A DNA stretch of 58,290 nt from an uncultured Verrucomicrobiota bacterium (GTDB lineage: Bacteria > Verrucomicrobiota > Verrucomicrobiia > Opitutales > Opitutaceae): positions 1 through 58,290 of the forward strand of contig CAIRBK010000066.1 of assembly GCA_903876795.1 (NCBI GenBank), read 5' to 3'. The position numbers and the translations under genes were made by a program. This document shows positions 52,301 through 58,290 of this stretch, one piece after another. The notes beneath the pieces are model-generated. The model saw only the letters and a list, made by a program, of their open reading frames with translations. It did not search any database and had not been told where the DNA came from. Each line of letters starts with the position of its first letter. The first letter of the stretch is position 1.

Positions 52301-55300
52301 ATGGCGCCACCGCCTACACCACCGCCGCCATCGCCACCGGCGCGTCCGCCGCCACGGTTCAGACGGCCCTCACCACCGCGGTTGCCTCGCTCTCTGGCGC
52401 AACCGTAGCCGTCACCTCCTCCTCCGCAGGCGTTTATCGCGTCTATCTCGGCGGTGTGCTCGCCGCCACGACTTCCCCCCTGATCACCGCCACCCCCGCG
52501 CTCGGCACCACCGCGATCACCGTCACCGCCGCCACCACCGGCGTCAGCCTCACCGGCGGGACCCTTGCCCTCGTTCTTTATCCCCTCACCGACAAATACG
52601 CGTTCGCCGCTCGCGGCACCGCCACCGTCACCGGTCTGGCGGGCGTCAGCTTGTCCGGCACCGTGACCGTCATCACCGGCAATCTCGCCGCCGACACCAC
52701 CCTCGAAATCTCCACCCCCGGCGGCACCGTCGCCGCCGAGATTCCCGCCGGCCTCACCCAGGTTTACGGCGATCTCACCTTTGACATCGGCGGCTTTGCG
52801 GCGGGTTCGGGTAACTTCACGATCACCCATGCCTCGGACACCTTGGCCGTCTCCGCCGATAACGTCACCGCCTTCGTCGGCACTGCGTTCGGCACCCCCG
52901 GCGAGACCGGCTTCAAGGTCGCCGACGGTGCCATCGGTATGGAACTCGACCTCGAGTCCGGGCTTTACGCGTTCGCCGCCCGCGGCACCGGAACCTTGGT
53001 CGGCATCAGCGCTTTTAGCCTCACCGGCACCCTCGCGGTCCAGTCCTCCACCTTCACCACCTCCAAGTCCCTGACCGTCGATGGTGCAGTCCTTTCTCTC
53101 GCCGCCACCACCAGCCGGGTCACCGGCACGGGCCTCGCCTTCGACTTCGGCGGGTTCGTCGCCGGCTCGGGCAACTTCTCCGCCACCAAGACCGGCTCGC
53201 AGCTCGACCTCACTGCCACCGGCGTCACCGCTTTTGTGGGCAACGGCTACGGTACCCCCTCCCCAACCGGTCTCCGTATCACGTCCGCAGATTTGGGCCT
53301 GCGTGTTTTCCTCACCACCTCCCGGTACGCCCTCGCCGCTCGCGGCACCGGCGAACTCCTCGGCATCGATGGACTCACCCTCGCCGGTTCGCTCAACGTG
53401 CTAACCGGCACGTCCTTGACGGATCAGATCCTAACGGTCGCCGCTTCGCCCATCACCGTTGCCGCGGGCACAAGTTCCGTAACCGGCACCGGGGTCGCCC
53501 TCTCCGCGGGCACTTCGCTCCTCCTCGCGGGCAACTTCTCGTTCACCAAGTCCGCCACCGAGCTTACCCTCGCCGCCACCGGCGTCACCGCGTTTGCCGG
53601 ACAGTATTACAACAACGACGGCGGCACCGAGACCGGCGTCAAAGTCACCTCGGCTTCCCTCGGCCTCCGCGTCGATCTCACCACCGGTCGCTACGCGCTC
53701 GGCGCGCGCGGCACCGCCGCCTTCGCCGGCATCACCGATTTCGCCCTCGGGGGCAGCCTCACCGTCATCGCCTCCACCTACACCGAGGATGTCGGCTTCA
53801 CCGTCAATGTCGGCGGCTCGGACGTCACCCTCAACGCCGTCGCCAACTCCCTGGCCTTCACCGGCAACGTCACTCTCACCATCGCCGACTTTGTCGCCCT
53901 CTCCGGCAACCTCACCTTCTACAAGGACGACACCCAGCTCATTCTCGCCGCCACCTCCGTCACCGCCTTCGTCGGCGCGGGCTCCACCGGCCTCACCGTG
54001 AGCAACGGCCTCATCGCCCTTCTCTACGACTTCACCTCCGGCAAATACGCCCTTGGCGCATCCGGCACCGCCGCCCTGACCGGGGTAACCGGTCTCACCC
54101 TCACCGGCACGCTGGAGGTTGTGGTCAGCACTTTCGCGACCGATGTGGAACTCGAAGTTGGCGTCGGCGACGATGTTGTTGCCCTCACCGCCACCGCCGG
54201 CGTCACCACCGTGCGCGGCTCCGCCACCGTCAATCTGTCTGGGTTCGTCGCGATCAAGGGCACGTTTGCCATCACCAAGACCGCCTCCACCCTCGCCGTC
54301 ACCGCCACCTCGGTCACTTCGTTCCTCGGAACCGGCTTTGGCACCTCCGCCGCCGTCGGAGCCTCCCTCACCGGTGGTAATCTCGGCCTGCTCCTCTCCA
54401 CCGCCGGGCCCACCGCCGGTCGCTACGCCCTCGCGGCCTCCGGCACCGCCGCCCTCGTCGGCGTCTCCGGCCTCACCCTCACCGGCAATCTCGACGTCCG
54501 CCGCAGCACCTTTGCCACCTCGCAAAACGTCACGCTCAACACAGTTTCCACCGCCGTGGCCGCCGGCGCCCGCACCTTCTCCGGCACCGGGCTCGCACTC
54601 GCCGTAGCCGACCAAGTCTCTCTCTCCGGCAATCTCGCCTTCGACCTCTCCGCCTCCGAGGTCGTCGTCATCGGCTCTTCGCTCACCGCCAGTCTTGCCC
54701 TTGGCACCTTCTCTGCAGGCTTCACCGGCGGAACGCTCGCCCTTCTTGTCCGGGGCAACGGCACCTTCGCCGTCTCCGCCTCCGCCACCACCCTGAGTCT
54801 CAGCGGCGCGGGTTTCGCTTCCGCTGCCGCCACCAACGCCACCTTTGCCTACAACAACACCGGGCTCGACCTCGTCGCCGCCCCGCGCGTGCTCACCGTC
54901 GGTTCGGACAGTGCATCGCTCGCCCCTGCTCTCGGCACCACCGCCGCGCCTTACGTCGCACTCTCTGCCACCGGCGTCTCCGTGCAATTGGCCGGACTCG
55001 TCACCGCCACCGGCAATTTCACCTTTAGCCGCGCCACCACCTCCGACGGCGATGCCGTAGTCCGTGTCGCCGTTGCCAACTTTGGCGCCTCCCTGGGCGC
55101 CGGCTCCACCACTTTCCTCACCCTGAGCAACGGCACCGGCGCCCTTCTCGTTTCCACCTCGGGCGGCGTCACCTCCACCGCCGCCTCCCTCACCGTCAGC
55201 GCCGCCCTTGCCAACGTCCCCGGCGTCACCCTCGGCGTCTCCACCTTCACCCTGGAGTTCAACACCGGCACCGCCGCCGTCGGCGAATCGTTCACCGTCG

Positions 55301-58290
55301 GCGGCTCCACCGTCGCGCTCGACCTTCCCGGCGGCGTTTTCTTCCGCGTCATCGCCGACCCCATCGATCTCACCATCGCCGGCACCACCCTCAACGGCCG
55401 CATCGCCTTCGAGCAGACCACCGACACCCACGGCGACAGAACCACCGTCCTCTCCCTCGCCGACGTCAGCATCGCCGCCTTCAGCAACGGCCAGACCGCC
55501 GCCCCCATTTCGATCGTCAACGCCCGCGGCATCGCCGTCCTCACCTCCGCCGGTATCGGTGCCAGCCTCAGCTTCACCGCTTCCGCCGGCATCGCCGGCA
55601 TCTCCGCCAGCAGTGAAGTTGTCCTCGAAATCAACAACACCAGCGCCGCCGTCAACGTGGAAGGCCCCTTCGGTGCGCTCGCCCTCATCGCCGGCACCTA
55701 CCAGACGATCGTCCTCAATAACCTCTCCGTTGTCCTCCCCGGCGTCGAAATCTCCGGCGACTTCAGCTTCCGCACCGTCACCATCGGAGGTTCCTCCACC
55801 GAGATTATCGTCGGCAACAACGTCGCCGTCTTCATCGGCAACACCACCGGCGGCGCACGCATCGGTCTCGAACTTACCGACGGCCAGGCCGTCCTCATCC
55901 GGGTCGGCGGCGGCACCACCGAGGTCGGCTCCGTCACCGGTCGTGTCCGCCTTGTCGGTGTCCCGGGCTTCGATCTCGACGCCACCATGACCGTCCGCCT
56001 CAACGAGACCACCTCCACTTATTCGGAGTCCTTCACCCTCGACGGCCAGACCGTGACGATGAACTTCGCCGCCGGTGAGGTCGCCTCCGACGGCGTCGCC
56101 TTCGCTCAGGCCACCGCCACCGCCTTGGACCTTAACCTAAACGGCTTCGTTGTCCTGCGCGGCGACTTCACCTTCACCCGCACCGCCTCCGCCTTCACCG
56201 CCGCCGGCGCCAACATCACCGCCTTCGCCGGTTCCGGCTTCGGTGGCACCTCCGAGACCGGCATCAAGATCACCGCCGCCCGCTTCGCCCTCCTCATCCA
56301 GCTCAACGGTGCTGACGCCGGCAAATTCGTGGTCGGCGCCCAAGGCACCGCCGCCCTCGTCGGCGTGCCCAACTCCACCCTCGTCGCCACCCTCACGGTC
56401 ATCGTCAACCAGTTCTCCACCACCCAAAACCTGACCGCCGGTCTCGGCGGCAGCACCGTCGCCCTTGTCGCCGCCGCCGCCACCACCGCCATCACCGGCA
56501 ACGGCACCCTCAATCTCGCCGGCTCCGTAGTCGTCGCCGCCGACTTCATGTTCCGGAGCTCTCCCGCCATCGCCGACTGGATCGACGGCCTCGCCCAGGG
56601 CATCACCACCTCCGTCACCGAGGTCGTTCCCCCCGCCGCCGGCATCGACGAGGAACAACTCCTCACCTTCACCTCTGTCGCCCAAGCCTACGGCACCTTC
56701 ACCCTTTCCTACGCCGGCCAGACCACCGCCTCGATCGCCCTCGCGCTCAACGACACCACCGCGATGGCCGCCGCCATCCAGACCGCCCTGCGCAACCTCA
56801 GCACCATCGGCGCGGGCAACGTCACCGTCGCCTACGCCGGTTCCCCCGCCGCCGGCCAAAACAGTTTCCGCGTCCGCTTCACCGGCGCTCTCGCCGCCGC
56901 CAACGTCGACCCGCTCACCGTCGCTGTCGCCACCTCCGGCACCGTCGAATCCCAGGTCTGGCGCGTCTCCCTCGGAGCCTCGATCGGCACCTTCACCTTT
57001 CAGCTCGGCGGCTCAGGCCCCACCGCCGCCCTCACCCTCGCCGGTTCAGAAGCCGCCAGCACCGTCGCCGCCTCCCTTCTCACCGCCCTCGCCACGCTTT
57101 CGCCTCTCACCTCCGCCGCCCTCACCGTCACCTCGCTCGGCGGCGGCGACTTCCGGGTCGCCGTTGGCGGCGCGCTCGCCGGCACCGTCCTTGGCGCGCT
57201 CTCCGTCGCCACCTCGCTGCCTGCCCCGACTTCCTCCGTCACCGTCTCCACCTCCGGCAACAGCGGCGTAAACGAGATCGTTGTCATCACCCTCAACAAT
57301 CCATCCCTTGCCGCTACCGGCACCTACACCCTCTCTCTCGGCGGCCAAACCAGTGCCCCGATCCGCTTCGCCAACAATCAGGTCGAGACGAACCGCGACC
57401 GCATCCAAGCCGCCCTCGCCGCCTTCACGGGGATTGGCACCGGCAACGTCTCGGTGGTTTTCGACAGCAACCCCAATCCGATTACCGCCCAGCGTTACGT
57501 CGTCACTTTCCAAGGTGACCTCGCTGGCCAAAACGTTGGCGACATTACCGCCGACTTCTCGAATTTCCGCAGCGGTTCCGTCACCGTCTCCACCTCCACC
57601 CAGGGCTCCGGCGCCACCAACACCACCCAGACCGTCACCTTCGCCTCCGCCGTCGCCGCCACCTTCACCCTCGGCCTGACCCTCGGCGGGAACACCTTCA
57701 CGACCAGCGCTCTCTCGGCCACCTCCACAGCCGCCCAAGTCCAAACCGCGCTGAACGTCGCCCTCGGTTCCGCCGGCACCACCACCGTCAACTCCTCCGG
57801 CTCCGGCATCTGGACCCTCGCCTTTGGCGGCGCTCTCGCCGGCACCTCACCCCCGCTTGTCGTCGTCAACTCGACCGTCACCGCCCCCTCCGCTTCCGTC
57901 ACCGTGCTCAACACCGGCGGCGCCCAGACCCCTTCCGCCTCCGCCCTCACCGCCACCCTCACCACCGAACGCCAAGGCGGTTCCGCCGGTGGTTCCGTTC
58001 AAGAGGTTTCCTTTGCCTCCGACGCCGACGCCCCCGGCACCTTCACCCTTTCGCTGGTTTACAACAACCGCACCTACACCACCGCCTCGCTCGCCCTCAA
58101 CGCCTCCGCGAGCGATGTCGCCGCCGCCCTCACCGCAGCCTTTGGCACCCTCCCCGGAGCAACGGTGAGCGTAACTTCGGTTGAGGCGGGGCAATACCGG
58201 ATGGCGTTTGGAGGCAGTTTCGCCGGGGAGGCGCTGAACCTTGTCAAAGTCAGAGCGGAGCTGACGCCGCCGCCGGTCACGCTGGAGCAG
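46321..58290 (+). CDS. Giant LEPR-XLL surface protein with a lipase-like domain, 3' end outside the window
   Basis: An open frame of 3990 codons, without stop to the window edge. It must start at the TTG at 46321: an in-frame TAG lies at 46300-46302, and no other start precedes the motif FTLEALESRLLLSV (residues 15-28), a LEPR-XLL sequence with P changed to S. There is no Sec signal peptide. Order: motif; low-complexity region to about 160; autotransporter-passenger-like module (NRGTFAPGNSPGTTS ... about 170-290); alpha/beta hydrolase like LCAT/lipases (VFVPGFGGS 295-303, nucleophile elbow HSTGG with Ser426, GDGTV with Asp649, His688); cadherin-like unit (about 810-900); then two kinds of beta-rich repeats to the edge. 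Presumably exported and surface-bound. Confidence 0.88.
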   Translation, partial: MNQDAFQRPVSGSAFTLEALESRLLLSVSPLDDTLAAPGTVAPGTTVVVELADAGHASGVTTPAAQDSDSLFADMPEQAPTADAVGASAVEVAVADLAVPTVPTPTVNPAPSENAASLSALPAGSVPPRLIITANPPQGPPVKQIITPETQNSDLLTVEAQQRLNGVGVYDLALVNRGTFAPGNSPGTTSVTTFTNAADATLEIEIGGINAGTQYDRVEASGSATLGGTLKVFLYGDFTPTLGQTFTIITAGSAITTDFAEFSGLSLGNDLYLRPSISGGNYVLTVVAGPARPLVFVPGFGGSFPTADAFSEWLTTRGISPDKLTLEPIENTYASLIKTLENVGYVVGQNLFIANWDWRMAVAPKDGTNDGAVTLTGTNGGAVALTDSTFTTGIDYLGYAMKQAVETWATNHGGTAPIEVDMITHSTGGLVARAYIQSTAYNQTYTTSGTSFDLPEVKNLFQIGVPSQGVVQAYNFLADNFGLSSASRLAGLVANLAFDAVKSGSTITGPDGNITLASIQTSGQPDAAKFLRAYLPSLVDLTGTFDFLDTNSSNAVNYIDVNSSPTTSLLLDLNDGLGLDSATGIDANAFIDRITGELSIIYSSDLSSPSALQAYTGGAGPIVGMASSAGRLPGSTETWYQQQFASTGDGTVLAASAWGQFSAEADLERLAKLNQVQITGGTVASAGHSALTYNNTALTHILTQLGFSSFTSVLDTNEANGTADQAGALLNYVVGFFLADVRTLDDAYALFTTTLDAVDGFINALSTTDYSAGFDLPTAAFALPNFTLDKVLFLGSPVIALSSGSLANPRYQSGTLNAKVSFAASAASLFPGETVTYSLSNNATGRFAINSTTGIVSVANGAAILLGDASYTLTVLATYSGGSTQSKNLSITVSTNVSNLGTRTVQQNAANGTAVADAAALFPKNTFSSVSDGSDGDANALIGTYDFATGEFEFTLDRLLLTAGSAFSLSASSVTAALNPGSLSENAFSFNVTGGRFTLGAGIIAQGDFSFYQGNDLLVHATAANFSAFVGTGFGSVSPVGLSIDSGLFGLQLNPSTSQYALDVLGTVSTSGLDSLGLSLNGTFNLLVSNYDTAQTFTAGVGVSATSVTVAANSLSLRGSAILNLGSGSAYVSGLFDFSQDTSLITASADSVTAFFGNAYGTSAATGLSLSTGKLAYRLNPATLDYALGVEGTAAIVGFAGITASGTLRLLSSTFDSSQLLSSTLDSITYTFSAPADTLFVTGTVDLNLSGFAILRGAFTFGRTATTITAAGTGLTVFMGTGFGTGSATGLQITGGLFALRLDLGTGKFVAGASGSASLVGVPNVTFSATGFTFVANQFDSDQSLVVGVPGNTVSLTATALSYYMSGTASLALDGSVFVSADFTFASAPAVVDWVQGLIASDTSVVELVPASVGQSEEQLLTLTAADQAYGSFTLTYAGQTTVALALALNDPAAMAVAIQAALRNLANLGDTDVTVTYAGSPADNDHAFRIRFDGTLAGQNVSQITVSVVTSGILQSQVWDVALGAATGSFAFTLGAASTSLTLTGSENSTDVEAALKTALGTLSPLTPAALTVTSQGGGTYRVTVDGTLAGQAIGTLAVTTTLPAATTSVVRSAPGSLAQNEVVALYLNDPSGTAAGTYTLSYNGQTSGTLRFADNQVDKNRQRIEDALIAFAGIGSNDVTVIYDQSSTIRRQRYVITFKGALAGQNVSALTANDTLFRGGSVEIVNVTQGAAAASETQTVSLTSAVPATFTLSLTRSGTTYTTSALSTSADALAVQTALNTALGSAGTTTVTSGGSGIWIVAFGGALSGTSPPLLVITPTFTASNASVSIIAAGGSQSASASGFIASTSTPLSGNTAGGSIQEVTVTADVAGGTMTLSLAHGGSTYVTAAISTAATAADVQAALTTALAGLAGSTATVTSASTGVYRVAFGGTLAGVSVALLEVTATLPAPPAAQTEILVAATNVTALVGNGYQTVTVVASAADTFTLSFVYGATAYTTAAIATGASAATVQTALTTAVASLSGATVAVTSSSAGVYRVYLGGVLAATTSPLITATPALGTTAITVTAATTGVSLTGGTLALVLYPLTDKYAFAARGTATVTGLAGVSLSGTVTVITGNLAADTTLEISTPGGTVAAEIPAGLTQVYGDLTFDIGGFAAGSGNFTITHASDTLAVSADNVTAFVGTAFGTPGETGFKVADGAIGMELDLESGLYAFAARGTGTLVGISAFSLTGTLAVQSSTFTTSKSLTVDGAVLSLAATTSRVTGTGLAFDFGGFVAGSGNFSATKTGSQLDLTATGVTAFVGNGYGTPSPTGLRITSADLGLRVFLTTSRYALAARGTGELLGIDGLTLAGSLNVLTGTSLTDQILTVAASPITVAAGTSSVTGTGVALSAGTSLLLAGNFSFTKSATELTLAATGVTAFAGQYYNNDGGTETGVKVTSASLGLRVDLTTGRYALGARGTAAFAGITDFALGGSLTVIASTYTEDVGFTVNVGGSDVTLNAVANSLAFTGNVTLTIADFVALSGNLTFYKDDTQLILAATSVTAFVGAGSTGLTVSNGLIALLYDFTSGKYALGASGTAALTGVTGLTLTGTLEVVVSTFATDVELEVGVGDDVVALTATAGVTTVRGSATVNLSGFVAIKGTFAITKTASTLAVTATSVTSFLGTGFGTSAAVGASLTGGNLGLLLSTAGPTAGRYALAASGTAALVGVSGLTLTGNLDVRRSTFATSQNVTLNTVSTAVAAGARTFSGTGLALAVADQVSLSGNLAFDLSASEVVVIGSSLTASLALGTFSAGFTGGTLALLVRGNGTFAVSASATTLSLSGAGFASAAATNATFAYNNTGLDLVAAPRVLTVGSDSASLAPALGTTAAPYVALSATGVSVQLAGLVTATGNFTFSRATTSDGDAVVRVAVANFGASLGAGSTTFLTLSNGTGALLVSTSGGVTSTAASLTVSAALANVPGVTLGVSTFTLEFNTGTAAVGESFTVGGSTVALDLPGGVFFRVIADPIDLTIAGTTLNGRIAFEQTTDTHGDRTTVLSLADVSIAAFSNGQTAAPISIVNARGIAVLTSAGIGASLSFTASAGIAGISASSEVVLEINNTSAAVNVEGPFGALALIAGTYQTIVLNNLSVVLPGVEISGDFSFRTVTIGGSSTEIIVGNNVAVFIGNTTGGARIGLELTDGQAVLIRVGGGTTEVGSVTGRVRLVGVPGFDLDATMTVRLNETTSTYSESFTLDGQTVTMNFAAGEVASDGVAFAQATATALDLNLNGFVVLRGDFTFTRTASAFTAAGANITAFAGSGFGGTSETGIKITAARFALLIQLNGADAGKFVVGAQGTAALVGVPNSTLVATLTVIVNQFSTTQNLTAGLGGSTVALVAAAATTAITGNGTLNLAGSVVVAADFMFRSSPAIADWIDGLAQGITTSVTEVVPPAAGIDEEQLLTFTSVAQAYGTFTLSYAGQTTASIALALNDTTAMAAAIQTALRNLSTIGAGNVTVAYAGSPAAGQNSFRVRFTGALAAANVDPLTVAVATSGTVESQVWRVSLGASIGTFTFQLGGSGPTAALTLAGSEAASTVAASLLTALATLSPLTSAALTVTSLGGGDFRVAVGGALAGTVLGALSVATSLPAPTSSVTVSTSGNSGVNEIVVITLNNPSLAATGTYTLSLGGQTSAPIRFANNQVETNRDRIQAALAAFTGIGTGNVSVVFDSNPNPITAQRYVVTFQGDLAGQNVGDITADFSNFRSGSVTVSTSTQGSGATNTTQTVTFASAVAATFTLGLTLGGNTFTTSALSATSTAAQVQTALNVALGSAGTTTVNSSGSGIWTLAFGGALAGTSPPLVVVNSTVTAPSASVTVLNTGGAQTPSASALTATLTTERQGGSAGGSVQEVSFASDADAPGTFTLSLVYNNRTYTTASLALNASASDVAAALTAAFGTLPGATVSVTSVEAGQYRMAFGGSFAGEALNLVKVRAELTPPPVTLEQ
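49399..50500 (+). repeat. 120-125-residue repeat, first group inside the giant gene
   Basis: Three units are marked by a TAFVG-like core at 49399, 49777 and 50146 (spacing 378 and 369 bases). Each core is followed by a G-x-G-T-x-x-x-TGL step and a YALxxxGTA-like line. They encode a repeating beta-rich module of the giant LEPR-XLL protein. Confidence 0.75.
50040..52230 (+). repeat. Super-repeat, copy 1
   Basis: About 2.2 kb coding for a TAFVG-type unit, then a linker with SAPAVVDWVQGLIASD, then several units of the AVQAALxxL...AGQNV type. The same order recurs about 6.08 kb further on (codon-level offset 6072-6090 bases): for example GCC-GAC at 50461 corresponds to 56539, and CTC-ACC at 50581 to 56662. 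Protein identity is partial, so the duplication is old or the copies are selected only for structure. Confidence 0.75.
52867..54520 (+). repeat. 120-residue repeat, second group inside the giant gene
   Basis: Five units with cores at 52867, 53227, 53587, 53962 and 54316 give spacings of 360, 360, 375 and 354 bases. The consensus reads like VTAFVGxGxGTxxxTGL, then LGLxxxLTTxRYALAARGT and a LTLTGTLxVxxSTFxT line. The reading frame is kept across all units. Confidence 0.8.
56110..58290 (+). repeat. Super-repeat, copy 2 (runs to the window edge)
   Basis: Repeats the domain order of 50040-52230: a TAFAG unit with core at 56218, a linker with SSPAIADWIDGLAQG, then AIQTALRNL and AGQNV type units. 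The last visible unit (QEVSFASDADAPGTFTLSL, near 58000) corresponds to QEVTVTADVAGGTMTLSL near 51910. The gene probably continues with more such units beyond the edge. Confidence 0.75.

Noticed and set aside
53431-55431. A 666-codon minus-strand frame opposite the giant gene
   Set aside because: Shadow of the repeated GCC/ACC-rich codons; almost only Gly, Ala, Val, Glu and Asp.
49399-58290. Short regular repeats checked for a CRISPR array
   Set aside because: The periodicity is 354-378 bases and keeps the coding frame; there are no short identical repeats with unique spacers, and no cas gene is in the window.

Overview
The window reads as a chromosomal segment of a high-GC member of the Verrucomicrobiota, most likely the Opitutaceae. 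This is inferred from gene content and gene style: an atpA-atpG-atpD-atpC run, C/G-rich third codon positions, few Shine-Dalgarno sites, giant repeat-rich surface proteins, and a LEPR-XLL type N-terminus. No rRNA or tRNA gene and no CRISPR array was recognised.

Region by region: (1) 1-3052, the end of an ATP synthase operon, closed by a strong terminator. (2) 3053-4006, a poor stretch with an IS3-type transposase remnant and one small hypothetical gene. (3) 4007-11145, two divergent groups: two GT4 glycosyltransferases plus an MFS transporter on the minus strand, and an acyl carrier protein-dehydratase fusion, a ketoacyl synthase and a third GT4 enzyme on the plus strand. It looks like a fatty-acyl/glycan locus. 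(4) 11136-19186, mostly housekeeping or small genes: two related membrane coiled-coil proteins, a SEC-C protein, a frameshifted trmO, tspO, engB, a polyphosphate:AMP phosphotransferase and a SWIB protein. (5) 19298-25032, a heterodimeric ABC exporter with a secreted partner, and an MscS channel. (6) 25171-28291, a tightly overlapping three-gene operon (MGDG-synthase-like glycosyltransferase, SCP2-like protein, class III aminotransferase) with no assigned pathway. (7) 28292-30852, a visibly less GC-rich accessory patch with an XRE regulator, an HNH nuclease and a 5'-truncated NgoMIV-type restriction enzyme, flanked by a perfect 28-bp direct repeat. (8) 30997-33060, a tRNA-guanine transglycosylase fused to an MnmC-like methyltransferase.

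(9) 33157-58290 is the most interesting part. A TolC-like outer membrane protein and a small HlyD adaptor face, across a 197-bp divergent spacer, a run of three genes: a GAF-HlyD fusion, a PqqD-M50 protease-HlyD fusion, and a shortened SecA-like ATPase. Directly downstream lie a secreted NHL-propeller protein and the first 3990 codons of a giant open reading frame (still open at the window edge). That frame starts with a LEPR-XLL-like motif and carries an LCAT/lipase-like domain and long repeat arrays. Together these genes could form an envelope-spanning export machine (cytosolic motor, inner-membrane protease/adaptor, periplasmic adaptors, outer-membrane channel) placed next to its likely cargo. 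The component families are visible in the sequence. The claim that they form one system, and that the LEPR-XLL protein is its substrate, is inference.
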